Position numbers and translations under genes: made by a program. The notes under the pieces were generated by a model. That model did no database searches, was not told where the DNA came from, and saw only the letters and a program-made list of their open reading frames with translations. Positions 41,792-48,432 of a DNA stretch of 53,839 bases are shown here, piece after piece (the stretch's first letter is position 1; every line of letters starts with the position of its first letter). Source of the stretch: Phycisphaerales bacterium. GTDB lineage: Bacteria; Planctomycetota; Phycisphaerae; Phycisphaerales; UBA1924. The stretch covers positions 1 through 53,839 of the forward strand of contig JAGQOH010000016.1 of the NCBI GenBank assembly GCA_020427635.1, written 5' to 3'.

Positions 41792-43276
41792 TCAGGCCTC
41801 AGCCTTTGCCCCACCTGCCGCAGGCGAACCGCCTTCCGAGGATACCCCAGGCCCTTTCCCCTCTGTTGAGGGGGGCTCCACGCCCTCTGGACCCGCGTCC
41901 TCTCGTCCCGCATCCCCCGATCGGCCAAGCCCCACCTTGAACAGAATGGGCCCCACCAGCTCATGAATCGCGATCGCCGAGATCAGCACCATCTCCAGGG
42001 GCACCGGCCCCGCCGCACCCTCTTCAGGTCGTAGCACGCTCTCAAAATCATGCGTCAGCAAGTACGCCAGCGCCAGAGAAACCCCCGCCTGCGAAATGAA
42101 CGCCGTCCACCCCCAGCGCTGCGTCACCGCGTCCACCCGCGCCACCTTCGCCCCCGCCCACGTCCCAAGCACCACCGCCAGCCCACGCACGATTACCAAC
42201 GCCGCGACCGCTGGCCACACCGTCGCAAACGCCACCGGGTCCGTCTTGCAACCCGCCACCGCAAAGAACACCGCATACACCGGCACGCTCAGTTCCCGCA
42301 CCGTCTCAAACAACGGCGCCGTCTGCGATGGATACACATTCCGCATCAACACGCCCGCCGCCAACGCCGCAAGCAATGGCTCCAGATTGAGCCGCGCGCC
42401 AATCAACGCCAACCCAAAGCTCGCCCCGATCAGCACCAGCGCCAAATGCGCACCGATGAAGTGCACATACGCCGCCAACGCAAGCCCAAACACCGCCCCA
42501 ATCGCAAGCGACCCACCAAGGTGCATCACAAGATGCGCCGCAAGCGAATGCTCCCCTCCCGTATCAACACCCAGCATCGCGCCCGCCACCGCCATGGCAA
42601 TCGCAAACAGCACCACCAGAATCAGGTCCTTGCACACCGTGACCGTGAGCACCGCCTGCGTAAACGCCCCCCTCGCCCGCACCTCCTCAACCAACGCGAT
42701 CACCACCGCCGGGCTACTCGCCGTCGCAATCACCGCCACGACAATCGCGATCGCGATCGCATGCCCCGGCGCCACACCCAACTCGGGCATGAAATGGAAC
42801 ACCGCGACCATCGCGCCACCAACAAGCCCCACGACCACAACCACCTGGCTTCCAACAATGCAACCGATCATCTTGAGCGATTGACGCACGAACCGCAGAT
42901 CAATCTCACCGCCCGCCGAGAGTGCAATCAGTGCAATCGCCAGGTTGTTCGCAAGCTTCAGATAGCGCAGCTCATCCTTCCCAATCACCGCGAAATCCAG
43001 GTTCAGTGCAGCAAAGAAGTGTGGACCAATCACGATGCCGAACAGGATGTATCCCGTGATCTTGCTCAGCTTCGCCAGCTGCGCAAGCTTGCCTGTGAGC
43101 CACGCGCCGAGCAGCATCAGCCCCAGTCCCGTCACCGTCTCGCGCACACCTTGCTCGTAATGGAAGATCGCGCCGTCTCGCGCCGGGGCCGCCTCGCCCT
43201 TGCCGGTCAGCAGACGCGCCAGAAGCGCAAACCCGACGAGCGCCAGAATCGTCAGCACGATGCGCAATGCCTTCAT
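41792..43276 (-). CDS. CPA2-family cation:proton antiporter (Kef/NhaS-like)
   Basis: 494 residues with 12-13 TMs. Landmarks: LGLMLLGAWLTGKLAQLAKL, SKITGYILFGIVIGPHFFAA (family GxLLAGiilGP), LKLANNLAIALIALSAGGEI and the crossed-helix region VIATASSPAVVIALVEEVRA (family ATSvavv position). TVCKDLILVVLFAIAMAVAG holds the Asp-containing helix of antiporters. No C-terminal RCK/TrkA-N domain is present; instead there is a Gly/Pro/Glu-rich tail (about 45 residues). It overlaps the preceding antiporter gene (ATGA), and the Mrp operon begins 78 bases further on. Two CPA2 proteins in tandem may act as a pair. Confidence 0.88.
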   Translation of the reverse strand: MKALRIVLTILALVGFALLARLLTGKGEAAPARDGAIFHYEQGVRETVTGLGLMLLGAWLTGKLAQLAKLSKITGYILFGIVIGPHFFAALNLDFAVIGKDELRYLKLANNLAIALIALSAGGEIDLRFVRQSLKMIGCIVGSQVVVVVGLVGGAMVAVFHFMPELGVAPGHAIAIAIVVAVIATASSPAVVIALVEEVRARGAFTQAVLTVTVCKDLILVVLFAIAMAVAGAMLGVDTGGEHSLAAHLVMHLGGSLAIGAVFGLALAAYVHFIGAHLALVLIGASFGLALIGARLNLEPLLAALAAGVLMRNVYPSQTAPLFETVRELSVPVYAVFFAVAGCKTDPVAFATVWPAVAALVIVRGLAVVLGTWAGAKVARVDAVTQRWGWTAFISQAGVSLALAYLLTHDFESVLRPEEGAAGPVPLEMVLISAIAIHELVGPILFKVGLGRSGDAGREDAGPEGVEPPSTEGKGPGVSSEGGSPAAGGAKAEA

Positions 43277-44526
43277 GACGCCGCGCCCTCCTGCTCAGGC
43301 GCCGCAGCGTTCGCCGCAGTCTCCGGCGCCGTTGCTTTCGGTGCGGGCGTCCGCCGCGCAATCGTCAAGACCTCGCACAACAGCCCCGTGAGCGCCACGA
43401 TCGTCAGGAGTTCCTGAGACGCTTCCGTCGGATGCGCAAGCACCAGACTGACAAGCATCACCGTCGCGATCGGGCTTTGCCGCGCCGCTCCCGCGTACAG
43501 CCGCGACCGCGCTGGCAACTCGCCCTTGCCAGGCGGATCATGTCGGGCCCGTTGCGAACGCAGGGCACCACGCATCATCATGGGTTTGCCGATCAGTCGC
43601 AGCGCAACAAGACTCAGCGCCGCAATCAAGCCACCCCACCCGATCACCGGGTCGAGCAACACACCCGCTACAATCGCAAAGATCACCGCCAGCGCATGCT
43701 CAGCGCCAAGAATGAACCGCTCAAAACGCCGCAGGTCAACACCCTTCAGATTCGCCATCACCGCGCCCGTCAGCAGCGCCGCAAAAAGCGACGGTGTCTC
43801 GAGCTCCGTTGCAATGCCCGCGACAAACGCCACCACGCCAATGAATACCGCAAGCTGATACTCCGTCTGCTTGCCCGCAAGCGTGAGCATGTAACGCCCC
43901 GCAACACCCATGAAAACCGCCAGCGCCGCGCACATCGCAGGCGCAATCACCAGCGCGGGCCACGCTCGCCCGCCCAGCGCGATCGGATGATTCGCATGCA
44001 TAATCCCGATGGCAAATACCACGATCGCCACCACGCTTGCCAAGGAACCACCCGCGCGCACCAACACCGCCAAACGCTCTTCCGCCGCGCCCTCGCCGCG
44101 CAGCGATCGCGTCTCCATCGCCCAACCAACCGCCGCCGCGATCAGCACGATCGTGCCCTCGACCACCGGCGCGTTGGATCGGCCGCGCCAACACCAACTC
44201 AACAGCCCAATGGCCGCGCCACCAAACACCACCGCACTCATCAATGTGTCAACACCAACCAGCTTGCGCAGCGTATTGGGCAGCGCCTTCAGCACCTCCC
44301 GACGCAACTGCAAACCCACCATCAGCCCAATCCAGCCCATCCCCGCCTCGAGCAGCGGGAATGTTTGCAGCAGCGTCGGGCGCGTCACCACATCGAACCC
44401 CGACGGGCCAAGCAGCAGCCCACCGATCATCGCCAACCAGCCGCCCGAAATGAGCGCCGCCATGGGCTTGTTACGCCGCCATCGATAAGCAAAAGGCGCC
44501 GTCGCCAGCAGCCCCATCGCCGTCAC
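43273..44526 (-). CDS. Second CPA2-like sodium/proton exchanger
   Basis: 417 residues if GTG at 44526 is used. However, the reading frame continues upstream with hydrophobic residues (INVFLAILIVTAMGLLATAP), so the real start may be a rarer codon slightly upstream (44532 or 44556 region; GAGG lies near 44566). Seen: GGWLAMIGGLLLGPSGFDVV, LQTFPLLEAGMGWIGLMVGL (family EIGLxFLLFxxGLE), LVGVDTLMSAVVFGGAAIGL and ELETPSLFAALLTGAVMANL. This is the CPA2/KefB membrane domain, shortened, without RCK domain. Ends with an Ala/Pro-rich cytoplasmic tail. It follows the PII-like gene by 62 bases and overlaps the other CPA2 gene by 4, forming one transport operon. Confidence 0.8.
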   Translation of the reverse strand: MTAMGLLATAPFAYRWRRNKPMAALISGGWLAMIGGLLLGPSGFDVVTRPTLLQTFPLLEAGMGWIGLMVGLQLRREVLKALPNTLRKLVGVDTLMSAVVFGGAAIGLLSWCWRGRSNAPVVEGTIVLIAAAVGWAMETRSLRGEGAAEERLAVLVRAGGSLASVVAIVVFAIGIMHANHPIALGGRAWPALVIAPAMCAALAVFMGVAGRYMLTLAGKQTEYQLAVFIGVVAFVAGIATELETPSLFAALLTGAVMANLKGVDLRRFERFILGAEHALAVIFAIVAGVLLDPVIGWGGLIAALSLVALRLIGKPMMMRGALRSQRARHDPPGKGELPARSRLYAGAARQSPIATVMLVSLVLAHPTEASQELLTIVALTGLLCEVLTIARRTPAPKATAPETAANAAAPEQEGAAS

Positions 44527-44588
44527 AATCAGAATGGCTAGGAATACGTTAATCGCGCGCCCTCGACGAGTCCGTGTCGTGCGCGAGT

Positions 44589-45002
44589 TTACCCGCCGCC
44601 CGGCCCTGGCTCCGCCGCCGCCGGGCTCGCCTCAGACTGGTCCCCAAGCACCGCGTCGACCGGCAGCGTGAACGCGATCGGACGATTCTTCTGCTCGATC
44701 TCGTTGGTCAGGAACACAAACACCTGCTCCACAACGTCCGATGTCGTGAACGACAGCACCACCCGGCTGCCGCTCGTCTCAGGCAGCATCGCCGCAAGAC
44801 CAGAGAAAATCGGCATCTCCTCGCGCAACAACGACATCAGCCCGCGCGCCTCGACAACCGTCCCAGGCGCGCCCATATCGAGCAGCCCCGTCAGGATGTC
44901 ATCCAACAATCCTGCATTGCCCACGATCAGCACCATCAGCACGCGCTTGGGCGAGCCGACGTTGGCCACTGGCTCGGGGGCGGGTGTTGCCGCCTCAGCC
45001 AT
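44589..45002 (-). CDS. PII-like small regulatory protein
   Basis: 137 residues from ATG at 45002, overlapping the EIIA gene by 8 bases. A short flexible N-terminus is followed by a ferredoxin-like alpha/beta domain: KRVLMVLIVGNAGLLDDILT, LLDMGAPGTVVEARGLMSLL, SRVVLSFTTSDVVEQVFVFL and NRPIAFTLPVDAVLGD. The beta-alpha-beta-beta-alpha-beta order, the GAPGTVVEARG segment (PII G-x-x-G-x-T...RG strand) and the final IAFTLPVD strand match PII-like proteins (the group including SbtB/CutA-like regulators). The T-loop is short and there is no uridylylated Tyr motif. Lying between an EIIA and an antiporter gene suggests control of the antiporter by a small ligand. Confidence 0.65.
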   Translation of the reverse strand: MAEAATPAPEPVANVGSPKRVLMVLIVGNAGLLDDILTGLLDMGAPGTVVEARGLMSLLREEMPIFSGLAAMLPETSGSRVVLSFTTSDVVEQVFVFLTNEIEQKNRPIAFTLPVDAVLGDQSEASPAAAEPGPGGG

Positions 45003-45459
45003 GCAACCGGTCCTCATCGACAAGTTGCTTGAAAAGCGCCGCGCCGTCGCCGACCGCCCGCAGTCGATCAAGGGCCCCGGGACCACGCGCGATGCGAGCA
45101 AGTCGCGCCAGCAGACGCACATGCCCAAACGGCTTCTCTGAGCACCCGAACGTGCCGAACACGATGTCCGCCGCCGGATGCGACTCCACACCGAAGCTCA
45201 CCCCAGGCCGAAGCAGCGCCGCCACCACCACCGTGTTCTGAATCCCAGGAAGCATCGCGTGCGGAAAGGCCACCCCGTCCGGCGTGCTCGTCGGATAACG
45301 ACGCTCACGCTCCGCCAGCTCGCGCTCAAGGGCGGTCTGGTCCACGCCGTTGAGCGAGCCCAACGCCGCATTCGCCAGTGCGTGCAACACCGACTCCTTG
45401 TCGGACAGGCCTTCCAGCACCAGCACAAGTTCAGGCTTCAGCAGCGGTTCGAGTCGCAT
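44995..45459 (-). CDS. PTS EIIA-type (PtsN/fructose-like) regulatory protein
   Basis: 154 residues from ATG at 45459 (AGGGGGG a few bases upstream). Contains the EIIA-2 fold: LSDKESVLHALANAALGSLN, ELAERERRYPTSTPDGVAFP with the phosphorylatable His in VAFPHAMLPGIQNTVV (family GIAIPHG/R), and PAADIVFGTFGCSEKPFGHV followed by LRLLARLARIARGPGALD-like helices. The usual Gly after the active His is Ala. No EIIB/EIIC sugar-transport partners are nearby, so it is likely regulatory, as EIIA-Ntr is for K+ transporters. It heads the operon with a PII-like gene and ion antiporters, which supports signalling control of ion transport. Confidence 0.83.
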   Translation of the reverse strand: MRLEPLLKPELVLVLEGLSDKESVLHALANAALGSLNGVDQTALERELAERERRYPTSTPDGVAFPHAMLPGIQNTVVVAALLRPGVSFGVESHPAADIVFGTFGCSEKPFGHVRLLARLARIARGPGALDRLRAVGDGAALFKQLVDEDRLHG

Positions 45460-45530
45460 GGGCCCCCCTGACGGCCGGAAGAAGATAACAGCCCGGGCGG
45501 ACCTGCGGGGAGTGCGGAATTCTCGCCGCG

Positions 45531-45547
45531 GGGGTTGGCCAATCCCC
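45531..45547. promoter_or_regulatory. Near-palindrome in divergent promoter region
   Basis: GGGGTTGGCCAATCCCC, with a perfect TTGGCCAA core, lies between the EIIA/antiporter operon (start 45459, minus) and the small membrane protein trio (start 45631, plus). Its place in a 171-base divergent region is suitable for an operator. No regulator is known, and no second copy was noticed. Confidence 0.3.
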
Positions 45548-45630
45548 ACCAGGGTGCGAAAATGGTCCGGGCGGGCTCCCAATGAAGTGTGGGCCCGTGC
45601 TGTATCGCCGGGACCGGGAGGGTGTTGCCG

Positions 45631-45861
45631 ATGGAACTACTCGCATCCGAATTTGGTCAGTTTGTGACCGCCAACGCGTTTTGGGTCATCATGGGCAGCG
45701 TGGGCGTCGTCGCGATCCTCTCCGGCACCGCCAGCTCCATCATCAATACGCGCTTGCGGGAGCGTTCCCGCCGCGAGATCGCCGCATACATCGCCGAGGG
45801 GTCCATGACGCCCGAGCAGGGCGAGCGCCTCATGATCGCCGCCAACCCCGACAAGGACTGA
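45631..45861 (+). CDS. Small single-TM protein, tandem paralogue 1
   Basis: 76 residues from ATG at 45631 (GGGAGGG 9 bases upstream). One TM (FWVIMGSVGVVAILSGTASS), then a basic juxtamembrane stretch RLRERSRREIAAYIAEGSMT and PEQGERLMIA. The motif RREIAAYxAEGxMTPExxERL is a short SHOCT-like or helix-hairpin segment that recurs in small planctomycete membrane proteins. First of three adjacent paralogues, 3 bases before the next. Function unknown; likely a membrane-bound adaptor or scaffold. Confidence 0.75.
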   Translation: MELLASEFGQFVTANAFWVIMGSVGVVAILSGTASSIINTRLRERSRREIAAYIAEGSMTPEQGERLMIAANPDKD

Positions 45862-45864
45862 TCC

Positions 45865-46104
45865 ATGGAACCCATCATTCAAGCCATCGCCAAAGAACCC
45901 GAACTCCTGATCCCGATCCTGGCGATTCCAAGCGGGCTCGTGATCGCGCTGTTCGCCATCGCCTGCCGCACAGGCAACATCAAAGAGCGCGAACGCACGC
46001 GCCGCGAAGTGGCGGCATACGTTGCGGAAGGAACGATCGCGCCGGACGACGCCGAGCGTTTGCTGACCGTGCAGGCGCCGGGCAAGTGCATCCGCAAAGC
46101 GTGA
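45865..46104 (+). CDS. Small single-TM protein, tandem paralogue 2
   Basis: 79 residues. One TM (IPILAIPSGLVIALFAIACR), then IKERERTRREVAAYVAEGTI and APDDAERLLTVQ. Same layout as its two neighbours: short N-terminus, TM, charged linker, RRExAAYVAEG motif and acidic xPDDAERLL helix. It ends with a Cys-containing basic tail (PGKCIRKA). Starts 3 bases after paralogue 1, so co-transcribed. Function unknown. Confidence 0.75.
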   Translation: MEPIIQAIAKEPELLIPILAIPSGLVIALFAIACRTGNIKERERTRREVAAYVAEGTIAPDDAERLLTVQAPGKCIRKA

Positions 46105-46117
46105 GAGGAAACACACC

Positions 46118-46360
46118 ATGGAAGAGTTCATCCACAAACTCGCTCAAGACCCCGCCGAAACTGCGGGGCTCCTGATGGGCTTCATGGCGCTCGGCGGCGG
46201 CCTGCTCATCGGGCTCGTCGCTGTCATCGGCGGATTGCGGCATGCCCGCGAGACCGAGCGCACACGCCGCGAAATCGCCGCGTACGTCGCCGAGGGCACC
46301 ATGACCGCCGAGGACGCCGCGCTCATCCTGAAGACCAAACCCGGCACGAAGTGCGGCTAG
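46118..46360 (+). CDS. Small single-TM protein, tandem paralogue 3
   Basis: 80 residues, preceded by GAGAGGAAAC about 5 bases before the ATG. An N-terminal amphipathic segment (MEEFIHKLAQDPAET), one TM (LLMGFMALGGGLLIGLVAVI), then RHARETERTRREIAAYVAEG and TMTAEDAALILKTKPGTKCG. The C-terminal KPGTKCG resembles the PGKC of paralogue 2. Shared tails and identical motif order show recent tandem duplication. Function unknown. Confidence 0.75.
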   Translation: MEEFIHKLAQDPAETAGLLMGFMALGGGLLIGLVAVIGGLRHARETERTRREIAAYVAEGTMTAEDAALILKTKPGTKCG

Positions 46361-46361
46361 C

Positions 46362-46760
46362 TCAGGCGTAGAGATCCATCGCCTTGCCAACACCCGTGAA
46401 CACCTGGTAGTGCATCACGGGCTGTGTCATATGCGCCGCGCTGCGCCGCTTGATCGGCAGCACTTCGCCCAGCTTGGGCATCAGCCGCGGCACGCACGCA
46501 TCAACCTGATCATCGGCGCATGTGTTCGGCTTGGCCGTCGGCTCGAACTGATCGAAGCCGCGCACCGAGCGCGGATGCGCTGGCCGCTCCGCCGCGCGCG
46601 ACCCATCGAAGGGCGTGTGACATGCGCCGCGGACGAATGGTCCACGCTCGCAGCACGCCGCCCATGGCGGCACCCAGCATCTCTGCAAATCAACACGCAC
46701 CAACCAAGTCTGACCGCGCCCTGGCCTGCCGCCAGCGTTCGCGGCAGGTGACCTGCGCAC
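46362..46760 (-). CDS. Possible small protein, no family recognised
   Basis: Up to 132 residues, convergent with the trio (1-base gap). The C-terminal two thirds have regular codon choice (G/C at third positions) and protein-like composition (PKLGEVLPIKRRSAAHMTQP, VMHYQVFTGVGKAMDLYA), so a real product is plausible. The first 30 or so residues look like noise, and the true start may be a GTG nearer 46667. Several Cys/His residues are present. No fold or partner can be proposed; it may also be a spurious frame in GC-rich DNA. Confidence 0.35.
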   Translation of the reverse strand: MRRSPAANAGGRPGRGQTWLVRVDLQRCWVPPWAACCERGPFVRGACHTPFDGSRAAERPAHPRSVRGFDQFEPTAKPNTCADDQVDACVPRLMPKLGEVLPIKRRSAAHMTQPVMHYQVFTGVGKAMDLYA

Positions 46761-46835
46761 GTACCGATAAGATCACCATTGCTGCGTGTCGCGCTGCGCG
46801 ACATTGCCGGTTGTGCCGACTGGGAAAGGATGCTG

Positions 46836-47945
46836 GTGCGCACGAGCGAGTTGGACTATGACCTGCCGCCCGAGCTGATCGCGACGCGTCCCGCCGAGCC
46901 GCGGGACAGCGCGCGCATGTTGGTCTGCTCGCGGTCTGATCCGACGCGGATCGAGCATGTGACCGTGGCGGCGTTGGATCGGTACTTGGACCCGGGCGAT
47001 GTGATGGCGCGGAATGTGACGCGCGTGGTGCCCGCGCGGATCGCGGGCGTGCGCGCGGATTCGAGCGGCAAAGTGGATGGTTTGTTCCACGTGGAACATG
47101 CGCCGGGCGAGTGGAGGGTGCTGCTGAAGTCGAACGGGAAGTTGCGCGCGGGGCAGCGGATCGACCTGATTGATGCGCGCGCGGGGCGCGAAAATGCGCA
47201 CAAGAGCGCATGGCAGTTGGAACTGATCGAGCAGATCGAAGGTGAGTGGCGCGTGCGGGTTTGGGGCGAAGGGGATGTGAGCGCGCGCACGGTGTTGGCG
47301 GGGATTGGGGCGACGCCCTTGCCGCCGTACATCTTGCGTGCGCGCGCGCAGCGTGGTGATGCGCAGGATGATGCGTGTGATCGGCGCTGGTATCAGACGT
47401 TGTTTGCCGAGGCTGCCGAGATGGCCGGGAGCGCCTCTGTTGCCGCGCCGACGGCGGGGTTGCACTTTACGGAGGCGTTGTTGGGGCGGATCGAATCGCG
47501 CGGCGTTGGTGTGCATGATGTGGTGTTGGAGGTTGGGGTTGGGACGTTCAAGCCGATCGAGACGGACACGGTGGAGGCGCATGACATGCATGCGGAGAAG
47601 TATTGGGTGTCGGGCGGGACGCTGGATGCATTGCGCGCGGCGAAGGCGGCGGGGAAGAAGCGGTTGATCGTGGGGACGACGAGTGTGCGGTGTTTGGAGA
47701 GTGTTGAAGTTGATGCGCGCGGGGATCAGGAAGGCGAGACACGTTTGTTCATTCAGCCGGGGTTTGACTTCACGTGGACAGATGCGTTGTTGACGAATTT
47801 TCATTTGCCGAGGTCGACGTTGATGGCGCTGGTGGGGGCGTTGTTTCCGGCGGGGGTTGAGCGTGTGCGGGAGATCTATGCGGAGGCGGTGCGGGCGGGG
47901 TATCGGTTCTATTCGTATGGGGATGCGATGTTGGTGTTGGAGTGA
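46836..47945 (+). CDS. queA: S-adenosylmethionine:tRNA ribosyltransferase-isomerase QueA
   Basis: 369 residues. I prefer GTG at 46836 because AAAGGA lies 5 bases upstream and the product then starts RTSELDYDLPPELIATRPAE, matching the short QueA N-terminus; ATG at 46830 is the alternative. QueA makes epoxyqueuosine on tRNA anticodons from SAM. Seen: RDSARMLVCSR, DVMARNVTRVVPARIAGVRA (family NdtkVipARl), RWYQTLFAEAAEMAGSASVA, APTAGLHFTE (core motif), VLEVGVGTFKPI, MHAEKYWVS, VGTTSVRCLES and the end TNFHLPRSTLMALVGAL (family TNFHLPkStLlmLvsAf). Cytoplasmic; stands alone between unlike neighbours. Confidence 0.96.
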   Translation: MRTSELDYDLPPELIATRPAEPRDSARMLVCSRSDPTRIEHVTVAALDRYLDPGDVMARNVTRVVPARIAGVRADSSGKVDGLFHVEHAPGEWRVLLKSNGKLRAGQRIDLIDARAGRENAHKSAWQLELIEQIEGEWRVRVWGEGDVSARTVLAGIGATPLPPYILRARAQRGDAQDDACDRRWYQTLFAEAAEMAGSASVAAPTAGLHFTEALLGRIESRGVGVHDVVLEVGVGTFKPIETDTVEAHDMHAEKYWVSGGTLDALRAAKAAGKKRLIVGTTSVRCLESVEVDARGDQEGETRLFIQPGFDFTWTDALLTNFHLPRSTLMALVGALFPAGVERVREIYAEAVRAGYRFYSYGDAMLVLE

Positions 47946-47949
47946 GGAA

Positions 47950-47986
47950 TTCAACCACAGAGGACACAGAGAGCACAGAGAGAAGA
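47950..47986. repeat. ACCACAGAG-type simple repeat, copy 1
   Basis: Just after queA lies TTCAACCACAGAGGACACAG followed by further CACAGAG units, a degenerate tandem of CACAGAG(A). A second copy occurs after mraY (52787-52820). Such ACCACAGAGGCACAGAG tracts are dispersed intergenic repeats in many bacterial genomes; no function is known. Confidence 0.75.
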
Positions 47987-48013
47987 ATTATGTGGGAGAA
48001 GAAGACGGAGAGT

Positions 48014-48076
48014 GGCCCCTCACCCGGTCGCTGCGCGACCACCCTCTCCCCGCGAGGCGCAGGGAGAGGGAGAAAG
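48014..48076. repeat. Palindromic CCTCACCC...CCCTCTCC repeat, copy 1
   Basis: Contains GGCCCCTCACCCGGTCGCTG, a small hairpin GGTCGCTGCGCGACC, then ACCCTCTCCCCGCGAGGCGC and GAGAGGGAG. The shared frame (CCCTCACCC, variable hairpin, CCACCCTCTCCCC, GGGxGAGGGAG) recurs at 48216-48275 and 49291-49356. It lies between queA and murE. Confidence 0.75.
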
Positions 48077-48078
48077 GC

Positions 48079-48104
48079 AACCCCCTCCCTTGCGGTCGGG
48101 GCTG
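48079..48104. repeat. CCCCCTCCC...GGTCGGGGCTG dispersed repeat, copy 1
   Basis: AACCCCCTCCCTTGCGGTCG followed by GGGCTG. The same word with one change occurs at 52918-52943 after mraY. It is part of the repeat mosaic that fills 47946-48432, where there is no supported gene. Also inside that stretch are REP-like hairpins near 48137-48160 (CCGGGCTTG..CAAGCCCGGG) and 48284-48304 (CCCGACTTG..CAAGTCGGG). Confidence 0.7.
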
Positions 48105-48215
48105 CGGGGTGTTGCAGGATGCGCGGGATTTGCAGACCGGGCTTGACGAGCAAGCCCGGGCACCCGGAGGGAGAGCGTGGCCTTCGCGGACTCAGGCCAC
48201 GGCACCCGGAGAAGG

Positions 48216-48275
48216 AGCCCCTCACCCGGCGAAGCGCCACCCTCTCCCCGCAAGCGGGGCGAGGGAGCAAGACAA
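48216..48275. repeat. Palindromic CCTCACCC...CCCTCTCC repeat, copy 2
   Basis: AGCCCCTCACCCGGCGAAGC, then GCCACCCTCTCCCCGCAAGC and GGGGCGAGGGAGCAAG. It is preceded at 48176-48209 by a segment (CGTGGCCTTCGCGGACTCAG) that also recurs at 49258-49291 in front of the murE copy, so flank and palindrome move as one unit. Confidence 0.75.
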
Positions 48276-48432
48276 CAAACCCGACTTGGCAAGCAAGTCG
48301 GGCCACCCGGATGAGCGTTCCGGGAGGCGCGGCGGGTGTGCCGATACCATGGGGGGAAGCGCCGATGGCGGGCTGCTCCATGGAGGGGGCGGCGGGGTGT
48401 GGTTATGGCCCGGGTGGTCCAGGGAGGGACCG

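Noticed and set aside
47946..48432. CRISPR array in the repeat-rich spacer
   Set aside because: Repeats are palindromic and irregular in spacing and length; no constant repeat-spacer periodicity and no cas genes.
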